64,000 nucleotides of DNA from JAWXBA01 sp048499805 (GCA_048499805.1 JASNZF010000001.1:124001-188000), one strand, 5' to 3'. Counted from the stretch's first letter, positions 41,030-50,459 are shown. Numbers and translations: made by a program. Notes: generated by a model not told the origin, from the sequence alone.

Positions 41030-43810
41030 ATGCAGCCGCAGGTCAGCCGCCGACTCTCCACTCGGCCTCCCATGGCCACTCTCCTCGAGCGCCTCCAGCA
41101 GGCGCTCCACCCAAAGATCACCGTCCTCCGGGAACTCGGCGGGGGAGGGATGGCCGTTGTCTTCCTCGGGCACGATGTGGCCCTTGATCGGCCGGTGGCG
41201 ATCAAGGTGCTCCGCCCTGAGCAAGCCACGGCCGTCGGGGTGGAGCGCTTTCTCCGCGAAGCCCGGATTCTGGCGCGCCTTCGACACCCCAACATCGTGC
41301 CGGTATTCCAGGGTGGGGAGGCCGCCGGCCTCCTGTATCACGTGCTCGAGTTCCAGCGGGGGGAGACCCTCGCGACGCGCCTGGCGCGCGGGCCCCTTGA
41401 CCCCGTGGAGTTCGTGCGGCTGGCCAGGGGTCTCCTCGCCGCGCTGGAGGCCGCCCACGCCGAGGGGGTTGTCCATCGGGATATCAAGCCGGCCAACATC
41501 TTCCTGAATCCAGACAAGGCGGTAGTCGCGGATTTCGGCATTGCCGCCACCGCCACGGCCGGGGAGCCGCTGACGGCCGACGGTCCGGCACCGGGCACCC
41601 TGGCCTACATGGCGCCGGAGCAGCTCCGGGGTGGACTGACCACGCCGCAGACCGACCTGTTTGCGACGGGCCTGGTGCTGGTGGAAGCCCTGACAGGGCA
41701 GGGCCCCGGCGCCGCCGCTCCCTTCGGCGGAGGGATCTGGGCTGGGGTGCCGCGCCGGCTGCGCACGCCGCTGCGCAAGGCGCTTGCGGAGGACCCCGCC
41801 GCACGCTGGGAGTCCGCTTCAGCGATGCGGGTGGGGCTCCTGAAGGGGGGCCGCCCCCTCCGCTTCGGCGTGATGACCACCGCGGCCATCGCCGTGCTCA
41901 CCGTCTTCCTGCTGGGCCCTCCGGCTCCCCCTGGACCTCACGGCCGTTTCGTGCTCCGGCTCGAGGCCTTTACCAGCACGGGCGCGGGTCCCGGGATTCC
42001 CTGGGCCGACTCGCTGCGGGTTGCGCTGGCTCAGCGGCTCCGGGGATTTCCGGACTTCGTCGTGGAGACGGAAAGTCTCGGCCCCGCCACGCTGCGGCTC
42101 GGCGGCACCGTGCTGGAGGTGAACGACTCCCTCCGCCTCGAGCTGACCGGCGCCCCGCCCGATCGGGAAAGCCGTTCCCTGGTGACCCCGATGGTACCCG
42201 CGTCCGAGTGGCGTACCCTGGTGGACCCGCTCGTCGTGGACGTCATCGGCCTGATCTGGCAGGACGACCCCGGGGTCGCAAGCCCGCTGCCTGCCGGGGC
42301 ACGGCCCCGGACGGCCCAGGGCAATGAGCGCTGGCTGCGGGCGGAGCTGGCGTATCGCGATGGCCAGTGGGAGCAGGCGCGTCGGAGCTACGAGAATGCG
42401 CTGGCGGTCGATTCCAGCTGTGCCATCTGCGCCTACCGGATCCGTGACCTGGATCGCTGGCTGGGCCAGCCGCAGGACACCGCCAATCTTGCTCGCCTGC
42501 TCGGCAGCCTCGACCGATTCCCGATGGAGTATCGCACGGTGATCGCGGCCAGCGTCCTGCCGCTGCACCAGCGGATCGACTCCCTCGCCGTTCTGGCCAG
42601 TCGCTGGAGTGACTTCTTCGATGTGCAGTACCTGCTCGGCGACGAACTGCTTCACCGCGGACCCCTCGTGGGGCGCTCCCGGGCTGAGGCGATGACGTCG
42701 CTCCGGCGGGCGCGCCGACTGCGCCCGGATTTCGCCGGGGTGGCCGAGCACCTGGCGTGGGCCATGATCGCCGAGGGCCAGGGCGACTCCGCCCGGGCGA
42801 TCCTCGACGAGCTGGCCGATCGCCATCCGCCCCGGGACGCCTTTACGGGCGGATTGCGCGCCTTTCATGAACTGGCCTGGTACTGGCGCTTTCAGCCAGA
42901 GCGGGAGGCGCGGGGGTTCTCGGCACGACTCCTCACGAATCCCGTCATCCTTGGTTCCCCGCAGCTCAGCGCTGGGCCTCGGGCGCTGCCGGCCCTCGGG
43001 GTGCATGGGGGTGCCATTGGGTTTGGTGGGATGCTGGCGAATCTCGATCAGCCCGACCTGATCCGGGCCGGACTCATGTCCATCGCGTTGGGGCATGCCG
43101 CCCTGGGGCAGTACTCGGCTGCCGCCGAAGCCTTGGGGGCGGTCCGCAACCAGAGTGCGGAGCTCGAGTGGCGGCTGGGTGAGGTGGAGCTTCTCGCGCT
43201 CTTCCACGTGATTGGTGAGCCCATCGTGGCGCGCGGCGAAATCGACCGGCAGGTGGCGCAGGTCATCGGGCGGACCGCCGCCGGTTCCCAGCACCGTGTC
43301 CGGATCGAGTGGGTCCGCACCCTGCTCGCCTCGCCGGCGGTCTCGCCGGGTGCGGGCGGGCCGCTCGACCTGCTCCTGGCAGCGCGTGCCACAGCCGACA
43401 TTGGGGGGTTCGCCGCGGCGCTGGCGATGACCGACACCCTGAGCGAGGCCGCCTACCGGGATCACGATCCGATTGCCGGGGCCCTGGCTCGCCTGTGGCG
43501 GGCGGAATGGCTGGCCGGGCTTGGCCGCCACGCCGACGCGGCCATTGAACTCCTCTGGTCCGAGCACTCCGATTTTCCGGAGATTCCCACCGATCGCCTC
43601 CAGGCCGCGGAATTCGACTGGGCCATCAGCACGGTGGCCATGTGGCGGCGCGCCGAGCAGCTCGAACTCGAGGGCGACCGTCGGGGTGAGCTCTGCCGGA
43701 TCTATCCCGAGATGGCGCGCCGGTGGCAGGGGGCCGCCTCACCGCGCGCCGAGCGGGGGGACTCGGCGCTGATGCGGGGGCGGCAGCTGGGGTGCGGGAC
43801 CCCGCGATGA
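41030..43810 (+). CDS. Serine/threonine protein kinase with membrane segment and large C-terminal domain
   Basis: The protein has 926 residues from the ATG at 41030; an internal ATG at 41072 matches the usual family start. The kinase domain has the Gly loop GGGGMA, Lys59 in VAIKVL, HRDIKPAN with catalytic Asp151, DFG at 168-170 and MAPEQL. One membrane segment follows (about 282-300, FGVMTTAAIAVLTVFLLG). The outer region of about 600 residues is mostly helical with TPR-like stretches (ARRSYENALAVDSSCAICAY). Hanks-type kinases with such sensor domains are abundant in Gemmatimonadota-like genomes. The gene overlaps the BTAD regulator by 4 bases, so the pair is probably one signalling unit. Confidence 0.9.
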   Translation: MQPQVSRRLSTRPPMATLLERLQQALHPKITVLRELGGGGMAVVFLGHDVALDRPVAIKVLRPEQATAVGVERFLREARILARLRHPNIVPVFQGGEAAGLLYHVLEFQRGETLATRLARGPLDPVEFVRLARGLLAALEAAHAEGVVHRDIKPANIFLNPDKAVVADFGIAATATAGEPLTADGPAPGTLAYMAPEQLRGGLTTPQTDLFATGLVLVEALTGQGPGAAAPFGGGIWAGVPRRLRTPLRKALAEDPAARWESASAMRVGLLKGGRPLRFGVMTTAAIAVLTVFLLGPPAPPGPHGRFVLRLEAFTSTGAGPGIPWADSLRVALAQRLRGFPDFVVETESLGPATLRLGGTVLEVNDSLRLELTGAPPDRESRSLVTPMVPASEWRTLVDPLVVDVIGLIWQDDPGVASPLPAGARPRTAQGNERWLRAELAYRDGQWEQARRSYENALAVDSSCAICAYRIRDLDRWLGQPQDTANLARLLGSLDRFPMEYRTVIAASVLPLHQRIDSLAVLASRWSDFFDVQYLLGDELLHRGPLVGRSRAEAMTSLRRARRLRPDFAGVAEHLAWAMIAEGQGDSARAILDELADRHPPRDAFTGGLRAFHELAWYWRFQPEREARGFSARLLTNPVILGSPQLSAGPRALPALGVHGGAIGFGGMLANLDQPDLIRAGLMSIALGHAALGQYSAAAEALGAVRNQSAELEWRLGEVELLALFHVIGEPIVARGEIDRQVAQVIGRTAAGSQHRVRIEWVRTLLASPAVSPGAGGPLDLLLAARATADIGGFAAALAMTDTLSEAAYRDHDPIAGALARLWRAEWLAGLGRHADAAIELLWSEHSDFPEIPTDRLQAAEFDWAISTVAMWRRAEQLELEGDRRGELCRIYPEMARRWQGAASPRAERGDSALMRGRQLGCGTPR

Positions 43811-45690
43811 TCCGGCTCCGGCTGTTGGGTCCCCCCGGGCTGTTGGTGGATGGCGAGGCGCCTCCCCCCGAGCTCCTCTGGCGCAAGCATCTGGCCCTGC
43901 TGGTGTACCTCCACTGTGCCCCGGCCCGCGGCGCCACCCGGGCGCACCTCCTCGACCTCCTCTGGGGCGACAAGCCCGAGGCCGCGGCACGGCACTCTCT
44001 CAACGAGGCGCTGCGGGTCATCCGGCGCGGCCTCGGGGACGACGCCGTCGACACCACCGGCGACCGGGTGCGTCTCGCGGTGCCGGTGGACTCGGACCTG
44101 CGCGACGTCGAGGCACTCCTGGCCGGGGGCGAGCTGACGGCGGCCGGTGAACAGGTCGGTGGGGAATTCCTCGAGGGCTTTGCCCTGTCCGGGGCACCGT
44201 CGTTCGAAGACTGGGTCAGCAGTCAACGGGTGGAGTGGCGGCGACGGGGTTCCGACCTCCTGGCCGATGCCGCGGAGCAAGACCTCGCCCGGGGGGATGC
44301 CGAGTCCGCCGCCCGGGTGGCCTCGCGCGCCGCCTCCCTCGACCCGGCGAGTCCGCGCGCCGTGGCAGTGGCGATGCGAGCGTTGGCACTGGTGGGAGAC
44401 CGGGCCGGTGCCCTGGCGCACCATGACCGGCTCGTGGCCGCACTCGCCGAGGCGGGCGGCGTGGAGCCGCCGAGTCTCAGCGCGCTCGCCTCACGGATCC
44501 GTGCGGGTCGCTCACGATCGGCGGATTCGAGTGCGGACGCCGGACAGCGAAGGCGACCCCCTTTGGTGGGCCGGGAGGAATCGCTGGCGGCTCTCCTCTC
44601 GCTGGCCCGGGCCTCGCAGGACCATGGGGCCCGGGTCGCCCTGATCCGGGGCGAGCCGGGAACGGGAAAGAGCCGCCTGCTGGAGGAACTCCTCAGCCGG
44701 GCCACGCTGGAGGGGACCACCACGCTGGCGCTCCGGGCGGTCGCGGGCGACCGGACCGATCCTGGCGGGGCCTTGCGCGCGCTGATCGCCGGGCCCCTGC
44801 TGGCCGCCCCGGGAGTCGGGGCGGCATCCGGAGAGACGTTGGCCGCGATGGCTGAGGTGGATGCGGCCTGGTTGGAGCGATTTCCCGGCGCTCGAGGCAG
44901 CATTCCAAGTCCGCTCAGGCAGGCGGTGGTGGACCTGGTCCGAGCCGCGTCGGGGGAGGCACCGGTGGTGATTGCGGTGGATGATGCCCAGTGGCTGGAT
45001 GGAGAATCGCTGGGGATCCTGTTTGGACTCCTCCGGGACCTCGCGGCCAGCCGCCTCCTGCTCGTGGTGGCGGCATCCCCCCGGCCCGAGCACCCGTTGC
45101 TCGACGAAATCACCACCCGGATCGGTCGGGACCATGCCGGCGGCGTCATTCCGTTGCCACCACTCACCAGCGACTCGCTCGAGCGCCTGGTGAGATGGGC
45201 GCTGCCGGGGTACGGCCTGGAGCAGGTGGAACGGCTGACCCGCCGGATCGCCGCGGACTCCGCCGGCCTGCCGTTCCTGGCCGTGGAACTGCTCCACGCG
45301 GTGGTGGGGGGGCTGGACCTCCTCGACTCACCCGATCCCTGGCCCAGCCCGTTCCAGACCCTGGACCAGACCCGACCGGGCGACCTCCCCGATGCAATCG
45401 TGGCCGCGATCCGGATCGACTTCAGGCGGCTGAGCGCCTCCGGACAGTCGGTACTGGCCGCGGCCGCCGTGCTCGGTGACCGAGTGACGACGGAGCAACT
45501 CGCCCTCGCGACCGGCGTGCCGCCCGACGTCGTGGACCAGGCACTCGATGAGCTCGAATGGCACCGCTGGTTGCACGCCGAGCCACGGGGATACTCCCAC
45601 GTCGCCAGGATCGCCCGGGAAGTGATCGGCCGGGATCTGGTGACCGCCGGCCAGCGCCGGCGAATCCTGGAGCGCACCAACACCACTTGA
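43807..45690 (+). CDS. BTAD/AAA ATPase regulator lacking the usual C-terminal repeats
   Basis: This 627-residue protein overlaps the kinase stop (ATGA). Residues 1-90 resemble the winged helix of SARP-type regulators (LLDLLWGDKPEAAARHSLNE then ALRVIRRGL). A bacterial transcriptional activator domain follows (about 95-235). An AAA/STAND ATPase comes next, with Walker A GEPGTGKS at 282-289 and Walker B VVIAVDDAQWLD near 400. Relatives normally continue with several hundred residues of TPR repeats, but this chain stops soon after the ATPase (VTAGQRRRILERTNTT). It may be a natural short form. The kinase next to it may phosphorylate it (inference). Confidence 0.85.
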   Translation: MIRLRLLGPPGLLVDGEAPPPELLWRKHLALLVYLHCAPARGATRAHLLDLLWGDKPEAAARHSLNEALRVIRRGLGDDAVDTTGDRVRLAVPVDSDLRDVEALLAGGELTAAGEQVGGEFLEGFALSGAPSFEDWVSSQRVEWRRRGSDLLADAAEQDLARGDAESAARVASRAASLDPASPRAVAVAMRALALVGDRAGALAHHDRLVAALAEAGGVEPPSLSALASRIRAGRSRSADSSADAGQRRRPPLVGREESLAALLSLARASQDHGARVALIRGEPGTGKSRLLEELLSRATLEGTTTLALRAVAGDRTDPGGALRALIAGPLLAAPGVGAASGETLAAMAEVDAAWLERFPGARGSIPSPLRQAVVDLVRAASGEAPVVIAVDDAQWLDGESLGILFGLLRDLAASRLLLVVAASPRPEHPLLDEITTRIGRDHAGGVIPLPPLTSDSLERLVRWALPGYGLEQVERLTRRIAADSAGLPFLAVELLHAVVGGLDLLDSPDPWPSPFQTLDQTRPGDLPDAIVAAIRIDFRRLSASGQSVLAAAAVLGDRVTTEQLALATGVPPDVVDQALDELEWHRWLHAEPRGYSHVARIAREVIGRDLVTAGQRRRILERTNTT

Positions 45691-45778
45691 TTCCCGCTTG
45701 ACCCTCCGGTTCCACCCTTGGCTCCGGTGGCTGGCACATCCGCCAGCCGCGGTGCCATTCAACCGGAGGAGTTGCACC

Positions 45779-46984
45779 ATGTCCGTCCCGCGCACGTTTC
45801 GCCCAGGCGTTGTCATCGCCCTGGCCGCCCTGTCGGCGTGTTCCAGTCCCGATCAGGTGGCAAGCCCCGAATTCCGCGCCGCCGCCAATCAGGCCGCGGC
45901 CCCAGCTCCGCTGGTCACCGTCCCGGTTGGGGGCAGCGCGCTGGAGATCTTCCCCTACCTGACCGACGACCTTTCCTCGAACGGTCGCGACCCGGTCAAC
46001 CTCGTCTTCATGGGGCAGGCCGATCCCCAAAGCATCCGGGCGGCGCTGATGGCGCTCGATGGCAACCGGGGCGGGACTCCCCTGGCCCCCTTCGACTGCA
46101 CCTGGAAGGATGCGGTTGGCGGCCTCCAAGCGGCCTGGTCGGGACCGTCGAGCTGGGTGGGTGGGGTGATCCAATTGGAGTGTGGGGACTACGGGCCGAT
46201 CCGCTTCCACCTTCGGCTCTTCGATGTCGGCGACCACACCTTGGGAGGTGCCCACTTCGAGTTCCTCATCCCCGGCACGAGTGATCATCAGGTGGCGAGC
46301 TGGGAGCTGGCCGAACAGCTTGTCACCCTCGACATGGCCCGGACCGGCCGCCTGGGCGCCGCACCGGCATCCACCGGCTCCATCAATGCGGCTCCGTCGT
46401 TCCGCACCATCCCCGGGTTCCTGTATGCGCTTGCCGTGCAGGCCGACCCCGCCTTTGGCGCCCTGCTGGGAATGCTCGGCCTGGTGGACCTGCCTGGGGG
46501 AGACAAGGGGATTCCGACCGACGGAGCCGCCACGGTGCTGACGCTGGCGACCCGGGCTCCCGTCGTGCCCGGGCTGGCCTTCCAGGACTTCGACGTCCCA
46601 TTTGGCCAGGTGATTCCCAAGCCATTCTGCCTTGCCGGGGCTCCGTCACCCTACCTGCACGTCACTGGAAACGTGCGCCTCACGCTGCGCACGTCCCAGC
46701 AGGCCGACGGCGGGTTCGACCAGGAGATGCGCGCCGGCGGGCGCCTGACCCTCACCCCGGTGGACCCGTCCACCGGACAACCGGTCGGAACCCCGTACCA
46801 GGCCGAGGTCTCGGAATTCCAGAACGGGCGCATCGGCCCGCAGGGGGCCGCGATCCAGGGCATGCAGCACCAACTCGAGATCCCGGCGGGTGGTCCCGGC
46901 CGCGGCCAGCTCCAGATCAAGATCAAGGTTGGGACTGAGGGGGCACCGCGGTTCGAGCGGAAGGTGGTGTGCGGGGGAAACTGA
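45779..46984 (+). CDS. Lipoprotein of unknown function
   Basis: This 401-residue protein has an excellent ribosome binding site (GGAGGAG, 45764-45770) and a lipobox LSAC (Cys21). The mature protein is beta-rich and Gly/Pro-rich, with few distinctive motifs. Segments such as PVNLVFMGQADPQSIRAALM and PFDCTWKDAVGGLQAAWSG resemble the LssY-like C-terminal domain found in some envelope proteins, but this match is weak. A pair of Cys (FDCTW and QLECGD) and a late pair (PFCLAG, KVVCGG) may form disulfides. It follows the kinase/BTAD pair by 88 bases and could be a target of that unit. Confidence 0.65.
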   Translation: MSVPRTFRPGVVIALAALSACSSPDQVASPEFRAAANQAAAPAPLVTVPVGGSALEIFPYLTDDLSSNGRDPVNLVFMGQADPQSIRAALMALDGNRGGTPLAPFDCTWKDAVGGLQAAWSGPSSWVGGVIQLECGDYGPIRFHLRLFDVGDHTLGGAHFEFLIPGTSDHQVASWELAEQLVTLDMARTGRLGAAPASTGSINAAPSFRTIPGFLYALAVQADPAFGALLGMLGLVDLPGGDKGIPTDGAATVLTLATRAPVVPGLAFQDFDVPFGQVIPKPFCLAGAPSPYLHVTGNVRLTLRTSQQADGGFDQEMRAGGRLTLTPVDPSTGQPVGTPYQAEVSEFQNGRIGPQGAAIQGMQHQLEIPAGGPGRGQLQIKIKVGTEGAPRFERKVVCGGN

Positions 46985-47098
46985 GCGACAGCAGGCGTTG
47001 TCACCCCGGGAAGGCGGCGGGAGCGCGAGGTCCCGCCGTCCTCCTGGCCCTCGCGCGGACAACCCAGGGGCTGACTTGGTTCAGTGACTGGTTATGTT

Positions 47099-47135
47099 GG
47101 GGCAATCCCGCGGCGACCGGTCAGGGGATTGTCCC
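47099..47135 (+). terminator. Hairpin after the lipoprotein gene
   Basis: An 11-bp stem with one G-T pair (47099-47109, GGGGCAATCCC, pairing with 47125-47135) has a 15-base loop. It lies 115 bases after the lipoprotein stop and upstream of the M42 gene. No T-tract follows. Confidence 0.4.
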
Positions 47136-47143
47136 TTGCCGCG

Positions 47144-47179
47144 CCCATTCCCCATCCCCCATTCCCATTCCCCGCCCCC
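47144..47179. repeat. Single-orientation CCCATTCCCC array before the M42 gene
   Basis: The 36 bases directly before the ATG at 47180 repeat CCCATTCCCC and CCATTCC, the same words as the right arm of the inverted array at 32134-32161. No facing arm was found. The array replaces the normal ribosome-binding region of the next gene. Confidence 0.65.
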
Positions 47180-48259
47180 ATGACGACTCCCTCGCGCCAG
47201 TTCCTGCACCGCCTGCTCAATGCCCCGGGGCCCTCCGGATTCGAGATTGGTCCCGCGCGGCTGTGGCGCACCGAGGCGGAGGCCTTCGCGGAGGTGCGAG
47301 TCGACGGCAGCGGCAACAGCTACGCCACCGCCGGCCCCCGCACCGCCTCCCGGGCGCGGCCCTCGCGGCTGATGTTCGCCGGTCACATCGACGAGATCGG
47401 CGTGATGGTCACCCATGTCGACGAGGACGGGTATCTCTATTTCGACCCGATTGGCGGGTGGGACACCCAGATCTTCGTGGGCCAGCGGGTGCTCCTGCTC
47501 GGGCGGGGCGGCGACGTGCCGGGGGTGATCGGCAAGCCGGCCATCCACCTGATCAAGGCCGACGACCGTGACAAGGCCTCCAAGGTGACCGACCTCTGGA
47601 TCGACATCGGGGCGGCCAGCCGGGCCGAGGCCCTGGAGCGGGTGCGGGTCGGCGATGCCGGAGTCCTGGCCTCCACGGTCCAGGAGTTTCCCAACGGCCG
47701 GCTGGTGAGCCGCAGCCTCGACAACCGGACCGGTGCCTTCGTGGTCCTCGAGGCGCTGCGCCTGCTGACGACGGAACCGCCCGAGGTGGAGGTCACGGCG
47801 GTCGCCACCACGCAGGAGGAGATCAGCTATTCGGGAGGCGGGGCGCGCCCCTCGGCGCACGGCCTGGATCCCGTGGCGGCCATCGTGGTGGACGTGACCC
47901 ACGCCACCGACTATCCCGGGGCCGAGAAGAAGCGTCATGGCGAGGTCAAGCTGGGTGGCGGCCCGGTGCTGTCGCGGGGCTCGGCGGTCAGCCCCGTGGT
48001 CTTCGAGATGCTGGTGGCCGCCGCGGAGGCGGAGGGGATCCCCTACGTCCTGTCGGCCGCTCCACGGGCCACCGGCACCGATGCCGACGCCATCTTCACG
48101 GCGCACCGGGGGATCCCCACCGGCCTGGTGTCGATCCCCAACCGCTACATGCACAGTCCCAACGAGATGGTGGCGTGGGCAGACCTCGAGGCCGCCGCAC
48201 GCCTGCTCGCCGCCTTTGCCCGACGGGTGACTCCCGACTCGGACTTCGTGCTCCGGTAG
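47180..48259 (+). CDS. M42 family aminopeptidase
   Basis: The protein has 359 residues from the ATG at 47180; the frame extends upstream only through the repeat array. The M42 dizinc site is present: MFAGHIDEIGVMV (His and Asp), SRSLDNRTGAFV (bridging Asp), TTQEEISYSGG (catalytic and metal Glu), VDVTHATDYPG (Asp) and RYMHSPNEM (His). Such cytoplasmic tetrahedral aminopeptidases finish peptide breakdown after the proteasome or proteases, and some accept Glu, Leu or Lys N-termini. No signal peptide is seen. There is no Shine-Dalgarno sequence because a C-rich repeat fills the upstream region, so initiation may be leaderless or inefficient. Confidence 0.9.
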   Translation: MTTPSRQFLHRLLNAPGPSGFEIGPARLWRTEAEAFAEVRVDGSGNSYATAGPRTASRARPSRLMFAGHIDEIGVMVTHVDEDGYLYFDPIGGWDTQIFVGQRVLLLGRGGDVPGVIGKPAIHLIKADDRDKASKVTDLWIDIGAASRAEALERVRVGDAGVLASTVQEFPNGRLVSRSLDNRTGAFVVLEALRLLTTEPPEVEVTAVATTQEEISYSGGGARPSAHGLDPVAAIVVDVTHATDYPGAEKKRHGEVKLGGGPVLSRGSAVSPVVFEMLVAAAEAEGIPYVLSAAPRATGTDADAIFTAHRGIPTGLVSIPNRYMHSPNEMVAWADLEAAARLLAAFARRVTPDSDFVLR

Positions 48260-48266
48260 GCTCCGC

Positions 48267-49805
48267 TCAGCCACCAACCTCGCGCAACGCGGTGGACGCG
48301 GCGGTTGCCACCCCGCGATCGGGGTCGCGCGAGAGGACCCGGAGCGCGGTTGCGGCCGGCGGCCCTGCCAGCCCCAGCCCCTCCACCGCCCAGACGCGAT
48401 GCTCCACCGGGCGTCCCCCGATCCCCAGCATCCGGTGGCTCGGCTGGGCAAATCCCGCCAGCGTCTGGATGGCATCCGGGGTGCCGATCCGGCCCAGCGT
48501 CCTGGCCGTCTCGCGGATCACGTCGTGCTCGGTTTCCTTGCCCAGCAGGCTCGCCAGCGGCATCACCAGCGAGCGTGCCCGCCGGGGGTTGAGCGAGGCG
48601 ACGGCCCGGAGGCGCACGGCGGGGACCGGATCGGCCAGCAGGTGGCGGAGGGAATCCAGCGCCTGCGGCGAGCCGATCTTGCCCAGCGCACCCGCCACCG
48701 AGCGGCGCACCCGCTCGTCCTCGTGCTTCGCCTGGTTGGCCAGGTCCGGGACGCTCCGTTCCAGGTCCATCTCGCCACAGAGCTCGGCGGCGTTCCGCAC
48801 CACGTACCAGGTCTGGTGCCGCAGATGGGCGATGATCACCTCGTGCCCCTCGGGCATGTGGGTCAGGGCGGAGTAGTACCCCCGTCGCTCTCCCAGGGTC
48901 ATCGCGTCCACCAGCATGTCCATCAGGACCTCGGTGGAGTCGGCCCCGAGCTTTCGCAGGATCGCGATCGCATCCTGTTTCCGGCCGCCCTGGCTGGCGA
49001 GTCGTGCGATCTCTGCCAGGTGGGGCTTCGGAAGCAGCCGCCGCATCTCGATCCGGATTGACTTCCCCAGCGCCTCGGTGGCCGATTCCGCCTCGAGTTC
49101 GAGCAGCTCCAGTGCCGCCCCCAGGAGTCCTTCCCAGTCGCGCGCGTCGGCGGCGTGTCGTCCCCGGTCCACGATCTCCGAGAGGCGTCCCGGGAATGGC
49201 TCGGGGCCGACAGCTCCGGTCGGCGAACTCGCGATCCGGGCGAGGCGCTCCTGGTCCAGCGTGTCCGCGCCAATCAACTCATCCAGCTCCGGGAAATGGA
49301 GCAGTCCCCCTTCCTCCGCCCGGGTGACAAAATCCTCCTGCTCGATCGGCGGCCGGGCATTGGGGTCCAGCAACAAGGGGGCCCCAGGGTTCTCGCGCTC
49401 GAAGGTAAGCTCCGAGGGGGCCTCGGCCAGGGAAAGTCCGGGACCGACTCCGGCAGCTCGCTCCAGCTCGGCAAACGACTCGAAGGTCCCGGGATACGCG
49501 GCGAGGACCATGCCCAGCCCGGCCACGCGCTCCTCCGCGACGGGCGCGCTGAACGCCACCCGGCGGATCCCCTGCATGAGCAAGTGTTCATTCAAGAGGT
49601 GGGCACCCGGTGCCTCGATGGGGACCGGGGTGTCATTGATGTGCAATGACTCCAGCCCCGCCAGGATGGTCAGGCCCTGGTCCGGGCCCAGCAGGTCGGA
49701 GAGGAGCCGAAGGGTGGCCGCCTGTTCCTCCCTGGCCGTGGGGGCGTGCCGGAAGAGCCAGATGAGCGAGGCGAGGGTCGAGGCAACGAGGTGGGCGGTG
49801 ACCAT
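48267..49805 (-). CDS. HEAT-repeat protein of unknown function
   Basis: This 512-residue protein starts at the ATG at 49805, supported by AGGAG upstream. The N-terminal 170 residues (MVTAHLVASTLASLIWLFRH then APTAREEQAATLRLLSDLLG) are helical and unassigned. From about residue 215, HEAT repeats run to the end, most clearly SVPDLANQAKHEDERVRRSV, AGALGKIGSPQALDSL, RHLLADPVPAVRLRAVASL and ETARTLGRIGTPDAIQTL. There is no signal peptide, unlike the exported HEAT proteins at 28-30 kb, and the FWLGQ signature is absent, so it belongs to a different subfamily. It is convergent with the M42 gene, with 7 bases between the stops. Confidence 0.8.
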   Translation of the reverse strand: MVTAHLVASTLASLIWLFRHAPTAREEQAATLRLLSDLLGPDQGLTILAGLESLHINDTPVPIEAPGAHLLNEHLLMQGIRRVAFSAPVAEERVAGLGMVLAAYPGTFESFAELERAAGVGPGLSLAEAPSELTFERENPGAPLLLDPNARPPIEQEDFVTRAEEGGLLHFPELDELIGADTLDQERLARIASSPTGAVGPEPFPGRLSEIVDRGRHAADARDWEGLLGAALELLELEAESATEALGKSIRIEMRRLLPKPHLAEIARLASQGGRKQDAIAILRKLGADSTEVLMDMLVDAMTLGERRGYYSALTHMPEGHEVIIAHLRHQTWYVVRNAAELCGEMDLERSVPDLANQAKHEDERVRRSVAGALGKIGSPQALDSLRHLLADPVPAVRLRAVASLNPRRARSLVMPLASLLGKETEHDVIRETARTLGRIGTPDAIQTLAGFAQPSHRMLGIGGRPVEHRVWAVEGLGLAGPPAATALRVLSRDPDRGVATAASTALREVGG

Positions 49806-49807
49806 GT

Positions 49808-49824
49808 CAACTCCTGGGGAGTTG
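49808..49824 (-). promoter_or_regulatory. Leader hairpin covering the ribosome binding site of the HEAT gene
   Basis: CAACTCC (49808-49814) and GGAGTTG (49818-49824) form a perfect 7-bp stem with a 3-base loop. In the reverse-strand mRNA the 3' arm contains the AGGAG that precedes the ATG at 49805, so folding would hide the ribosome binding site. Confidence 0.5.
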
Positions 49825-49900
49825 GGGGATAATACGTGCATTCGGCGCCCCCGCCAACGTGCCAGTGCGCCCGCGCCGTCGTGCGGCTAGAATCCACCCG
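49825..49900. promoter_or_regulatory. Divergent promoters of the HEAT and GAF genes
   Basis: On the reverse strand TATTAT (49829-49834) is a good -10 about 25 bases before the HEAT start. On the forward strand TAGAAT (49888-49893) is a good -10 for the GAF gene starting at 50004. No convincing -35 hexamers are visible, as elsewhere in this window. Confidence 0.45.
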
Positions 49901-50003
49901 GTCCGCTTCGGAACCACTGCCACCGTGAGCCGTGCCGCCCGGATGCCCGCCGCCCCCGAGGCGGCCAGATCAATGGAGTCTTGAGGGAGGGAGACTGCGC
50001 CTC

Positions 50004-50459
50004 ATGCCTGTCCTGGACGGAGATCGTGTCGTCGCCGCCTTGCGCGGCGCCTTTACGCATGACGTTGGCCGCCAGGAACTGCTCAGACAGGCGGCGGCCC
50101 GGATCCGTGCGGCGGGGGCGCCGTACACCTCCGTCTACCTCTACATGCTCCACGGCGAGGAACTGGTCCTCGAGGCGTTCGACGGCCGGGAGACCGATCA
50201 CACTGTCATTCCGGTCGGTCGCGGCGTCTGCGGCACCGCGGTCGCCACCGGGGAGGACCAGAATGTCCCCGACGTCACGGCAGTCGGCAACTACCTCGCG
50301 TGCAACACCTTCACCCGGTCGGAACTGGTGGTTCTGATCCGCCGCGGCGACCTGATCCTGGGCCAGATCGACGTGGACAGCGACCAGGTTGATCCGTTCG
50401 GGGCCGAGGAGCAGGCCGAGGTCAAGAAGGTGGCGGACGCCCTGGCGGTGCTGCTGTGA
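50004..50459 (+). CDS. GAF-domain protein, free methionine-(R)-sulfoxide reductase-like
   Basis: The protein has 151 residues from the ATG at 50004. A single GAF domain fills the chain. Cys76 in GRGVCGTAV and Cys100 in NYLACNTFTRSELV are 24 residues apart, the same spacing as the active-site Cys94 and Cys118 of E. coli MsrC. The third family cysteine (Cys84 of MsrC) is not present. The enzyme would reduce free Met-(R)-sulfoxide with thioredoxin. The end overlaps the next gene by 4 bases, starting a long forward block of mostly coupled genes. A plain signalling GAF domain is the alternative. Confidence 0.75.
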   Translation: MPVLDGDRVVAALRGAFTHDVGRQELLRQAAARIRAAGAPYTSVYLYMLHGEELVLEAFDGRETDHTVIPVGRGVCGTAVATGEDQNVPDVTAVGNYLACNTFTRSELVVLIRRGDLILGQIDVDSDQVDPFGAEEQAEVKKVADALAVLL

